Origin: Paenibacillus oryzisoli
Lineage (GTDB): Bacteria > Bacillota > Bacilli > Paenibacillales > NBRC-103111
Direction: 5' to 3'
Assembly: GCF_001653565.1 (NCBI RefSeq)
Contig: NZ_LYPB01000069.1
Span: forward strand, 248,001-312,000
DNA length: 64,000 bases
The stretch's first letter is position 1. Each line of letters starts with the position of its first letter. This document shows positions 18,494 to 25,902 of the stretch, piece by piece. The position numbers and the translations under genes were made by a program. The notes under the pieces are model-generated. The model searched no databases. It saw nothing but the letters and a program-made list of their open reading frames with translations, and was not told the origin of the DNA.

Positions 18494-19365
18494 TTGCCCA
18501 CCTCATCTTCGTTGCTCATCCATTTGACTGCCCAAAAGCCAATCACGATCATAACGAGAAACATAACTGTAGATAAGGCAGTACCTACGCCGTAACGACC
18601 GAGGGAGAATTCCTTAAACACGCCCGTATACAGTACTTCTGTTTCGTAGCCTGGCCCACCATTCGTAAGCGCGTACACAATATCAAACACTTTGAATCCA
18701 TAGATAAAATTAAGAACTGTTGTAACTGTAAGCGCCGGCATCAATAGTGGAACAATGATATGCTTGAATTTATTCCAAAAATTAGCGCCATCCATTTCCG
18801 CAGCCTCGTAGTACATATCCGGTATGGCCTGTAGACCTGCCAGTAGAATGACCATAATATAGCCGACCCCTTTCCAGGTATCGACAGCAATAATGGATTT
18901 AAAGGCCAAATGGATATCCGTCAGCCAACTTTTAGCCAAAACTTCCAGTCCGATGGATCTTAGGAACTCATTGACCAATCCAACTTCAGGATGCAATACG
19001 GACTTGAAAATTAATCCTACAATTAATGTAGGAACGATAACCGGCATAAAGATAACCACACGATGAAAATTCTTACCTTTAATCCCCTGATTTAAGATTA
19101 GAGCGAGGAACAGCCCAATTCCCGTTTTCAGTATGGCTGTTGTTATCGTGAACGTAACTGTATGATTCAAATAGGATAGGTATTTCTCATTTCCTGAGAA
19201 GATCGTTCGAAAATTATCAAGTCCTATGAATTCAATTCCTTCGCTATAACTATTCCAATCTGTAAATGAAAAGTAAATTCCCATAAATCCCGGAATTACA
19301 AAGAAGAGCAGATACAGTACCAATGCGCCAATTGAAAAATAAAAGGGATATATGCTTTTGTTCAT
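18490..19365 (-). CDS. Carbohydrate ABC transporter permease, MalF type
   Basis: A 291-residue CUT1 permease. It shows six hydrophobic spans, the EAA loop 'YEAAEMDGANFWNKFKHI' and the 'TNGGPGYETEVLYTGVFK' segment common in MalF-like proteins. The ATG at 19365 is chosen because GTGGAG lies nine bases upstream; a GTG at 19380 would sit directly on a possible site and is less likely. It is separated from the upstream binding-protein gene by a 94-base gap that holds a strong hairpin (19398-19438), and overlaps the next permease by four bases. Confidence 0.9.
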   Translation of the reverse strand: MNKSIYPFYFSIGALVLYLLFFVIPGFMGIYFSFTDWNSYSEGIEFIGLDNFRTIFSGNEKYLSYLNHTVTFTITTAILKTGIGLFLALILNQGIKGKNFHRVVIFMPVIVPTLIVGLIFKSVLHPEVGLVNEFLRSIGLEVLAKSWLTDIHLAFKSIIAVDTWKGVGYIMVILLAGLQAIPDMYYEAAEMDGANFWNKFKHIIVPLLMPALTVTTVLNFIYGFKVFDIVYALTNGGPGYETEVLYTGVFKEFSLGRYGVGTALSTVMFLVMIVIGFWAVKWMSNEDEVGK

Positions 19366-19397
19366 TGTAGGACGCTCCACTCCACATTATCTTCAGT

Positions 19398-19438
19398 AAC
19401 AACCCAGCAAGCTTCATTATCCTATCCGCTGGGTTGTT
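19398..19438 (-). other. Intercistronic RNA hairpin between binding protein and permease genes
   Basis: Perfect 11-bp arms AACAACCCAGC (19398-19408) and GCTGGGTTGTT (19428-19438) with a 19-base loop. No T-run follows on the minus strand, so it is not a full terminator. Such hairpins after a binding-protein gene protect its mRNA or reduce read-through, giving more binding protein than permease. Confidence 0.65.
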
Positions 19439-19459
19439 CTGATTTATACTTCCATCAAA

Positions 19460-20812
19460 TTATTGTGCCCAAGCAGGGTCTTTGGCTGCTTTTGCGGCAT
19501 CGCTTCTTCTTTTGTCAATGCTCTTCAAAATTTCCTTAGGCTGCATTTTCCCTGTAAACATCGCTGAAATGTCTTTCCCGATATCCATCCATTGCGGATT
19601 CAGGTAACTAATGGATGTTTGATACACGGTGCCTTGTTTTTTGCCATACGTATCGAAGAATGCCTTTTGATCGGGTGTGTAACGGTTCTTAATATCTTTG
19701 AAATTCAAAGCTAAGAACTTCGGTTCGTTATCCAAAAAGAATTGCAAGTTTTCTGGTTTCGTCAGATACTGGAAATATTTCTTTGCCAAATCAATATGTT
19801 TGGATCCTGAATAAATAAATTTACTTGGCGCAGCAGGATTAACATTTAATATCTGATTGTCAGCAAGCGGCATCAAGAAATAGCCAAATGTATCCGCTTT
19901 AACCTCTGGGAACGCTTTTTCGATTTGCGCCGGCAACCCAAGATTATACACCGTCATCGCATATTTGCCGCTTGCCATGTTCTTTTCTGTATCGGCGTAT
20001 GTATTTGAAAAGTAGTTATCTCCCATGTAACCAGACTTCGCTAGTTCATTGAGCTGCGTAAGTGCCTGCTCCATAATCGGTACGTTCGCGAATTGCTCCA
20101 TATTACTATTTAGCTTATCCGTTAATCCAGGATTGACTTCTTCGAATTTAGGACCAAGCTCTGGAAACCAAAGCACATGATGCCAGCCATCGGACACGGG
20201 TTCATAAATAGGCGTAATACCTGCAGACTTGATCTTCTCAGACGCCGCTTTAAAATCAGCATACGTAGTCGGTACTTTAAGGTTTAACTTTTCATATATT
20301 TTTTTGTTATACACGACAACCCAGTCATAACTTGGATCCCAGATGGTTAGTGCATACAGCTTTTTATTATAAGAACCTTGTTCTACAAAGAGCGGGTCTT
20401 CTCGTTTTACCCATTCTTCACCGCTTAAATCAACCGCATTTTTTTCGACACCGTATAAATTGTTCAAATCAAGCTGTCCATCCTGTCCGCCGAAAATATC
20501 CGGTGCTTCCTTCGCATTGAGTTTGGTCTTCAGAATATTCTGGTACTGATCTGATGGAACGATTTGGTAATCAATATGAATACCAGTCTCCGCCTCAAAC
20601 TTCTTTGCGAGCTGCATTTCAGAATCCTTTATCCAGTCTTGGCTAGCCATGTATGTCAGTGTAACTTTTTCTTTTGGCGTTTCTGTTGATTTCGCACTAT
20701 TGGTAGCACCGCTTGAAGCAGTTGGTGTTACGGTCTCCGCTGTACTTCCACATCCCGCTAACACAGATGCCATAATCCCAATCGACACAATCACCGTAAA
20801 TGTTTTTTTCAT
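19460..20812 (-). CDS. Extracellular sugar-binding lipoprotein
   Basis: A 450-residue family-1 solute-binding protein. The signal 'IGIMASVLAGC' ends in a lipobox with Cys21 as anchor, followed by a Thr/Ser/Ala-rich linker and the mature domain 'VTLTYMASQDWIKDSEM'. 'LNAKEAPDIFGGQDGQLDL' matches the typical ligand-side loop. It is the first gene of the operon with two permeases and a GH31 enzyme, whose promoter carries a cre box over the -10. The neighbouring divergent two-component system (21011-23576) is the probable specific regulator. A GH31 partner suggests an alpha-linked gluco- or xylo-oligosaccharide as ligand. Confidence 0.9.
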   Translation of the reverse strand: MKKTFTVIVSIGIMASVLAGCGSTAETVTPTASSGATNSAKSTETPKEKVTLTYMASQDWIKDSEMQLAKKFEAETGIHIDYQIVPSDQYQNILKTKLNAKEAPDIFGGQDGQLDLNNLYGVEKNAVDLSGEEWVKREDPLFVEQGSYNKKLYALTIWDPSYDWVVVYNKKIYEKLNLKVPTTYADFKAASEKIKSAGITPIYEPVSDGWHHVLWFPELGPKFEEVNPGLTDKLNSNMEQFANVPIMEQALTQLNELAKSGYMGDNYFSNTYADTEKNMASGKYAMTVYNLGLPAQIEKAFPEVKADTFGYFLMPLADNQILNVNPAAPSKFIYSGSKHIDLAKKYFQYLTKPENLQFFLDNEPKFLALNFKDIKNRYTPDQKAFFDTYGKKQGTVYQTSISYLNPQWMDIGKDISAMFTGKMQPKEILKSIDKRRSDAAKAAKDPAWAQ

Positions 20813-20847
20813 TGGTTTCGGTTCCCCTTTTCACTTGTGGTTGGTAT

Positions 20848-20862
20848 TGTTTACGCTTTCAT
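20848..20862 (-). promoter_or_regulatory. cre box overlapping the -10 of the GH31 transport operon
   Basis: On the minus strand ATGAAAGCGTAAACA fits WTGNAANCGNWNNCW fully. Its first two bases are the last two of a perfect TATAAT (20861-20866). A canonical -35 is not seen at 16-18 bp, which suggests that an activator, possibly the adjacent AraC-type regulator, is needed. CcpA binding here would block polymerase directly. Confidence 0.75.
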
Positions 20863-21010
20863 TATAACTGCAATTCATTTCTATCTTCCATGGATTTACA
20901 ATGCTTTATAACTGGACATTCTTTACCTCCGCCAAATTTCTTTTGACAATTTCCTATAAACACCGCAAACTAAGCATACAAAATCTTATTCATGTATTCA
21001 GTAGGAGACT

Positions 21011-22810
21011 ATGGTCATTCAAAAACGTACCATTCGATTCGTTCTTTTCCAGACCTATTCCTTAATCATCATCGTGGTATTATCGTTAGTGGTTGTACCT
21101 TTTTATATCTGGTCATCCGATTTACTTAAGAAAAAGGCCGTTGAATCTCTTGATAATCTCTCACAATCCATGCAGGACAAATTAGACCTAGAAATACGAA
21201 GAATTGACGCTGTATCCCTCAATATTTTGTATTCCAATCTAGTGAAGGACAAATTCCTCAAATTTACGGGGGGATCTGGCGACACAATCAATAACAATAA
21301 AGATCTAGCAGACATTTTAGTTGCAGCCAATGGACCTGCTCTCCCGGTTAATCAAATCAATTTATATGATTTAGGGGGAAACATGTTCGGATCCGGCATT
21401 GACAACCGGAGAACAAAAGTAAACTTGCCTAATAAACTCTGGTATGAAGAGGTGCTCGCAAATACCAAGGGCAAATACATCACAATTCCGGAGAAGGATG
21501 ATGAGCTTTCACTATTTCTTTCCTCCAAGGATGCGTATTCCATCTCACTAGTTCGCTTGTTTTTTGACGCTAATAATACCCCTGAAGGTATTGTAGAAGT
21601 CAAGCAAGATGCAGACAAATTATTCACCAACATTAATGATTACATGAAGCACAACTACGGGCAAAAGGTTATTGTATATACGGATACTGGGGACATTATT
21701 TATCCAACTAACCCCAAAGCGAAGGAACTAATTTCTTACTTTACCCTTCTGCAAACCAATTCTCATTCAGCTATGAGTAACATCCGTAACCCTATTACAA
21801 ATGAGAACGAAATTTATAGTATCGCTCATTCCGAGTACACAGGTTGGAACATTGCTCTCCTAGTCTCCGAACAGCAATTATTAGGCCCTTTAAATGATTT
21901 TACCAAGAAAATCGCTATGGTTAGTATCGCCATTCTATTGCTTGCTATTTCACTTTCTTACCTTGCAGCTAAACGAATCACGAAACCCATAGCAAGAATG
22001 CATGCCACCATGAAATCCACCAATTTAGTAGGTATCACCTCTCAGACACATTTGGAACTAAACAGCGGTTTCAACGAGCTTGATCGCTTGCAGTTCGCTT
22101 TTAACAAGATGAGCGAACGACTGAAGGAATCTATGGATCAATTGTTACTGTCTCAGTTACAGGAACTTCAAGCCAAAATGTTAGCGCTTCAATCACAGAT
22201 GAATCCTCATTTTTTATACAATACGTTAACTACGATTTCCATCATGGCTGAAGAAAATATGAATGAGCAAATTGTCATTATGATTGAGAATTTATCTATG
22301 ATGTTACGATACATATCTGCTGATAATTCATCACTTGTCCCTTTAGAAACTGAACTAGCCTATACCGAAAAGTATTTGGAATGCATTAAAATTAGACATA
22401 AGCAAAACATTCTGTATACATTTGAAATGGCAGATAATATGAAAAATATTCCAGTTCCGAAATTAATCATTCAACCTCTTGTTGAAAATTCACTGAAATA
22501 CTCATCCAAACTGTTGCCTCCATGGATAATTAAGGTGAGAGGGTACCTGGAGAATGACCACTGGTTCGTAGAAGTTAGCGATAACGGACCTGGATTTGAT
22601 CAGAGGGCACTCATGGAATTTACGAATAGGATTCAGGAAATCGAACAAACCGGGATCATTCCTGGCTTGCAGCTTGATGGGATGGGACTACTGAATATTT
22701 ATCTCAGGCTGAAAATTTCTTACAGGACAGATTTGTGCATGCAAACCGTTAACCTACCAGATGGCGGGGCGATGGTACGAGTTGGAGGGAAAATTGAAGG
22801 GGTGAGGTAA
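21011..22810 (+). CDS. YesM/LytS-family membrane sensor histidine kinase
   Basis: A 599-residue membrane kinase. A first span near residues 15-35 ('IIIVVLSLVVVPFYIW') and a second near 300 ('IAMVSIAILLLAISLSYLAA') flank an extracellular Cache-like sensor. HAMP follows ('KRITKPIARMHATMK'), then His_kinase with His400 in 'QMNPHFLYNTLTT', and HATPase with N box 'QPLVENSLKYSSK' and 'DNGPGF'. AGGAG stands only three bases before the ATG, closer than usual. It is divergent from the binding-protein operon 15191-20812 and nearly touches the regulator gene that follows. The pair probably senses the sugar taken up by that operon. Confidence 0.92.
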   Translation: MVIQKRTIRFVLFQTYSLIIIVVLSLVVVPFYIWSSDLLKKKAVESLDNLSQSMQDKLDLEIRRIDAVSLNILYSNLVKDKFLKFTGGSGDTINNNKDLADILVAANGPALPVNQINLYDLGGNMFGSGIDNRRTKVNLPNKLWYEEVLANTKGKYITIPEKDDELSLFLSSKDAYSISLVRLFFDANNTPEGIVEVKQDADKLFTNINDYMKHNYGQKVIVYTDTGDIIYPTNPKAKELISYFTLLQTNSHSAMSNIRNPITNENEIYSIAHSEYTGWNIALLVSEQQLLGPLNDFTKKIAMVSIAILLLAISLSYLAAKRITKPIARMHATMKSTNLVGITSQTHLELNSGFNELDRLQFAFNKMSERLKESMDQLLLSQLQELQAKMLALQSQMNPHFLYNTLTTISIMAEENMNEQIVIMIENLSMMLRYISADNSSLVPLETELAYTEKYLECIKIRHKQNILYTFEMADNMKNIPVPKLIIQPLVENSLKYSSKLLPPWIIKVRGYLENDHWFVEVSDNGPGFDQRALMEFTNRIQEIEQTGIIPGLQLDGMGLLNIYLRLKISYRTDLCMQTVNLPDGGAMVRVGGKIEGVR

Positions 22811-22811
22811 T

Positions 22812-23576
22812 CTGGAGCATACAACACAAATTCGTGTGGTTGTTGTTGAAGATGAAGAATTAATATTGCATAATATCGTCAAGAAAATTCAATCCTTAGA
22901 TGCTTCCTATGTCGTCATTGGTACTGCTCAAGATGGCTTGTCTGCGCTAAAAGTTCTTGAAAGTAATGCTGTCGATGTTTTATTTACAGATATCCAAATG
23001 CCTGCCATTGATGGATTAGAGTTGTTAAAGCAAGTGTCGCTTCAATTTCCGCACATAGAAAAGGTAATCATCAGTGGGTATAACAATTTCGATTATGCTC
23101 GTCAAGCAATCAAATTCAACGTGAACGAATACTTATTAAAGCCAATCATTACTAGTGAACTAGAACAAGTCCTAATCAAGATTAAGATGTCAATTGAAAA
23201 CAAAAGGCAGTTACCGAAGTCACTGCCTTCTTCCGAGAAAACGATGCATACACCTGAAGAAATCGTGCAGATGGTTCAACTATATTTAAAAGAAAACTTT
23301 TCTGAAGAAATTACACTGGAGTCGATCTCCAGACACTTTAATTTCCATCCATCTTATCTTAGTAAAATTTTCATCAAACATTCGGGGGGACCGCCTTCCA
23401 AATACTTAACAACAGTGCGGATCAATCACGCCAAATATTTGCTTACAAAGGAAAAGAATCTCTCTATTAGAGAAATCTCTCAGCGTGTAGGCTATCCCGA
23501 TCCTTATTATTTCAGTAGAATTTTCAAACAAGTTGCAGAAAGAACCCCTACGGAATATCGAAACTTGTATGAGTGA
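22812..23576 (+). CDS. YesN-type response regulator with AraC domain (short form; start uncertain)
   Basis: The product has a receiver domain ('VVVVEDEELIL', phosphoacceptor Asp in 'LFTDIQMPAIDG') joined by a short linker to an AraC helix-turn-helix pair ('NFSEEITLESISRHFNFHPS' to 'RIFKQVAERTPTEYR'). It is about 254 residues, near half the size of the other YesN-type protein here, because the middle region is missing. The start is odd. The first standard start codon, GTG at 22836, removes part of the first receiver strand and has no ribosome site. CTG at 22812 lies four bases after GGGGTGAGG, just behind the kinase stop, and restores the normal N-terminus; an ATT at 22830 is a further option. 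It pairs with the kinase upstream. Confidence 0.85.
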   Translation: MEHTTQIRVVVVEDEELILHNIVKKIQSLDASYVVIGTAQDGLSALKVLESNAVDVLFTDIQMPAIDGLELLKQVSLQFPHIEKVIISGYNNFDYARQAIKFNVNEYLLKPIITSELEQVLIKIKMSIENKRQLPKSLPSSEKTMHTPEEIVQMVQLYLKENFSEEITLESISRHFNFHPSYLSKIFIKHSGGPPSKYLTTVRINHAKYLLTKEKNLSIREISQRVGYPDPYYFSRIFKQVAERTPTEYRNLYE

Positions 23577-23616
23577 TGTACGGCACGTATACTCCTATTA
23601 TCTCAAAATTTTGATA

Positions 23617-24148
23617 TCACGTAACGTTTATCGATTTCAACAAGGAACCAGATACAATTGATCCCCTGTCCGCAGCATAGGTATAATTGGCTTGCTTAAA
23701 CCACATTCGAAACGTACCGTTCGGCAGACGATACACAGGAATCAATCACATTCTCCTCACTAATGCCAAGCGTGGACTGGAAATTCCAGCGAATAAGATC
23801 GGGGCTTGTATAATGCCGAATGCGAGCCTTGCCAGTCCAATCTTGCGGTACGCCGTGGACATACGTGACGTACATATGATAAAGCCCATCATGCCAAATG
23901 ACTTCAGGCGCCCAGAACGTATTTCGACCCCAGCCTGTTTCGAGGCCTTCCAGGGTTCCCCAGTATAACCAGGTAAATCCGCCATCCGCTGAAGAAGCAA
24001 CATGCACCCATCCATATTTCGGACCTTCCTGCGTTGCCCGACGGTTCGTGTAAATCATCCACCATTCCCTGGCGTGCCGATTCCAAATGACCACGGGATC
24101 TGCCGCTCCATCATAGATAGGATCCCTAAACAATGGCGATTTCATCAT
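23617..24148 (-). pseudogene. GH43-like glycosidase, frameshifted and truncated
   Basis: The start at 24148 has GGGAG six bases upstream and encodes 'MMKSPLFRDPIYDGAADPVV', a five-bladed propeller of the GH43-like type ('TFWAPEVIWHDGLYHMYVTY', 'IRHYTSPDLIRWNF'). After 'EENVIDSC' near 23742 the frame runs out of the family pattern to a stop at 23696. The family pattern continues in another frame as 'VYRLPNGTFRMWFKQANY' and ends at a TGA at 23617-23619. The shift equals a net +1 or -2 bases in a GTGT stretch. About 175 residues remain of an expected 300 or more, so the 3' half is also lost. It follows the intact GH43 gene in the same operon. Confidence 0.8.
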
Positions 24149-24180
24149 TCTACACTCCCAATATAAAGCATGTTTTAATA

Positions 24181-25752
24181 TTATCTGCACTTAACTTGCA
24201 AGGATCCTGCTGCCTCATAATAAAATCGATCTACATCCATATAACCTTCTTCACTCTCGCTGTTACAGCAGTATATTCCGATCCTATCTCCCCGATAATG
24301 CCCCCAGCTGAGCTGATAAGCGTCTCCGAAGCTTGTGAAATGATCCCCATCCACGCTATATTCGAACCGGTTGATTCCATCGATGTTCCACACAGACCTT
24401 AACCAAAGGGTGTTGCCTGTTAATTCCGGCCCCCACACAATTGCCCCCAAATGGTTAAACTTCAGAATTCTTGTCCCGTTCTGTTGTCGTACGCCAATCG
24501 TACAGTAAGTTTGCGCAAAATGGCAAATCCCCGCTTCTTGCCCGTCAGCCATGCCACCGATCTCTATTTTTGCAGTAACCTCATTGTAAATAGTTCTAAA
24601 TGCTCGTTGTGAAAGTATATTGCAGACCGTAAAAAAATTATCCTTCTCGATGGGTTGGCATGCGTATAGACGCAAATAGCCAGGTCTTTCCACTAATGAC
24701 CATTTGTCGGCTCTCGGCTGATGGTTCCACTCCCAATACGGCTCAAGCACCTCATGGTCAAAATCGTCATTGCTGGCAAGAACCTTCACGGGATATCCGT
24801 TAATAGGTGTATTGCCACCCCATACCATCTCTCCAATTCCATCGCCATCCGTATCGTCTCCAATAATTGGCCATCCGTGGGTCCAGGTTACAGGCAGCAA
24901 GTGAAGCGTTCTCCCTTCCCATCCCCCTATTCCTTGATGACTAATGAAATACCAATCCCCGTCAACGGTTTGGACAAGACCGCCTTGGTTCGGTTCCCTG
25001 TCTACCTCCTTGCCGTGTGTATGGATAAGCTCCTTTTCCTCGTAAGGCCCATAAATATGCGTTGCTCTTAACATCATGACGACTCTGACGTCAACGCCTT
25101 CTTCATGGCGAACCTCGCTGTGAAAAAAATAGTAAACCCCATTTATTTTGTAGAGCTTATTGGCTTCGCTTCCCTTGTACTGATGAATAATCGTATCCGT
25201 GTTATGCAACAGCTCTCTGCCATCTTCACTGAGTTTAAATAAGTGGATATGATAATTATTAGCAAAATTCGTGGCCACAAAGTAGCCTTGTCCGTCATCA
25301 TCCCAAAACGGGCAGCCATCATCCCAGCCGCTAATCGCCCAAACATGATGCAGCGGCTCCCAAGGTCCAACCGGGTCGACGGCCGTACTCATAAACAATC
25401 CTTCATCGGGCGTGAAGAAATAGACCCAATATTTATTCTGGTGGAAGCGGATCGCGCCTGCCCAGACTCCTCTGCCATAACGATTCATGCGATCATACTT
25501 ATATTCCGGGCCGATGTTTGTCAAATCTTTCACTACGTGGCCGATCATTCTCCAATTCACAAGATCTTTCGAATGCAATACCGCCATCCCCGGTGAGCAA
25601 TGCAGCGTAGAGGAGATAGCGTAGTAATCTTCCCCGACCCGAATGACATCCGGGTCGCTATAATCCCCTGGCAAGACTGGATTAACATAGGTTCCGTCAC
25701 CTTGGTCACCCCAAACTCCTTTTCTAGATAAAGAATTGTAGGTTGCTTCCAT
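24181..25752 (-). CDS. GH43 family glycosidase (beta-xylosidase / alpha-L-arabinofuranosidase type)
   Basis: A 523-residue enzyme without a signal peptide, so probably cytoplasmic. The N-terminal five-bladed propeller (about residues 20-320) opens with 'VNPVLPGDYSDPDVIRVG', in which Asp33 is the expected base. 'GWDDGCPFWDDDGQGYF' would carry the pKa-tuning Asp, and Glu in 'GSEANKLYKINGVYYF' the acid. The C-terminal 200 residues form a beta-sandwich typical of two-domain GH43 enzymes. The ATG at 25752 follows AAAGGATG. The gene lies between the giant lyase (25903-32199) and the broken GH43-like gene, probably one operon. Xylose or arabinose release is the family norm; which one is not certain. 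Confidence 0.88.
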   Translation of the reverse strand: MEATYNSLSRKGVWGDQGDGTYVNPVLPGDYSDPDVIRVGEDYYAISSTLHCSPGMAVLHSKDLVNWRMIGHVVKDLTNIGPEYKYDRMNRYGRGVWAGAIRFHQNKYWVYFFTPDEGLFMSTAVDPVGPWEPLHHVWAISGWDDGCPFWDDDGQGYFVATNFANNYHIHLFKLSEDGRELLHNTDTIIHQYKGSEANKLYKINGVYYFFHSEVRHEEGVDVRVVMMLRATHIYGPYEEKELIHTHGKEVDREPNQGGLVQTVDGDWYFISHQGIGGWEGRTLHLLPVTWTHGWPIIGDDTDGDGIGEMVWGGNTPINGYPVKVLASNDDFDHEVLEPYWEWNHQPRADKWSLVERPGYLRLYACQPIEKDNFFTVCNILSQRAFRTIYNEVTAKIEIGGMADGQEAGICHFAQTYCTIGVRQQNGTRILKFNHLGAIVWGPELTGNTLWLRSVWNIDGINRFEYSVDGDHFTSFGDAYQLSWGHYRGDRIGIYCCNSESEEGYMDVDRFYYEAAGSLQVKCR

Positions 25753-25828
25753 TGCAAAGTCATCCTTTCTATTGTAAATAGCTTGCAATCAAGCTTGATG
25801 GTCAAACTCATTTTGGACTTATGAATGC

Positions 25829-25879
25829 GGGCCGGTCATCAGAATTCGGTGTGATGCTCCCGTTCCCGATTACCGGCCC
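25829..25879 (-). other. Strong intercistronic hairpin between lyase and GH43 genes
   Basis: The arms 25829-25840 and 25868-25879 (GGGCCGGTCATC against GATTACCGGCCC) pair over 12 bp with one mismatch. No T-run follows on the minus strand, so it is unlikely to be a complete terminator. It lies 23 bases after the lyase stop and may reduce read-through or protect the 3' end. The rest of the gap 25753-25902 shows nothing further. Confidence 0.55.
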
Positions 25880-25902
25880 TGTTGCAGTCGCCAAACCTTA
25901 CA

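Noticed and set aside
20943-20948. Perfect TTGACA as -35 for the kinase at 21011
   Set aside because: No acceptable -10 lies 16-18 bases downstream (CAAACT at best). A promoter here remains possible but is not supported enough.
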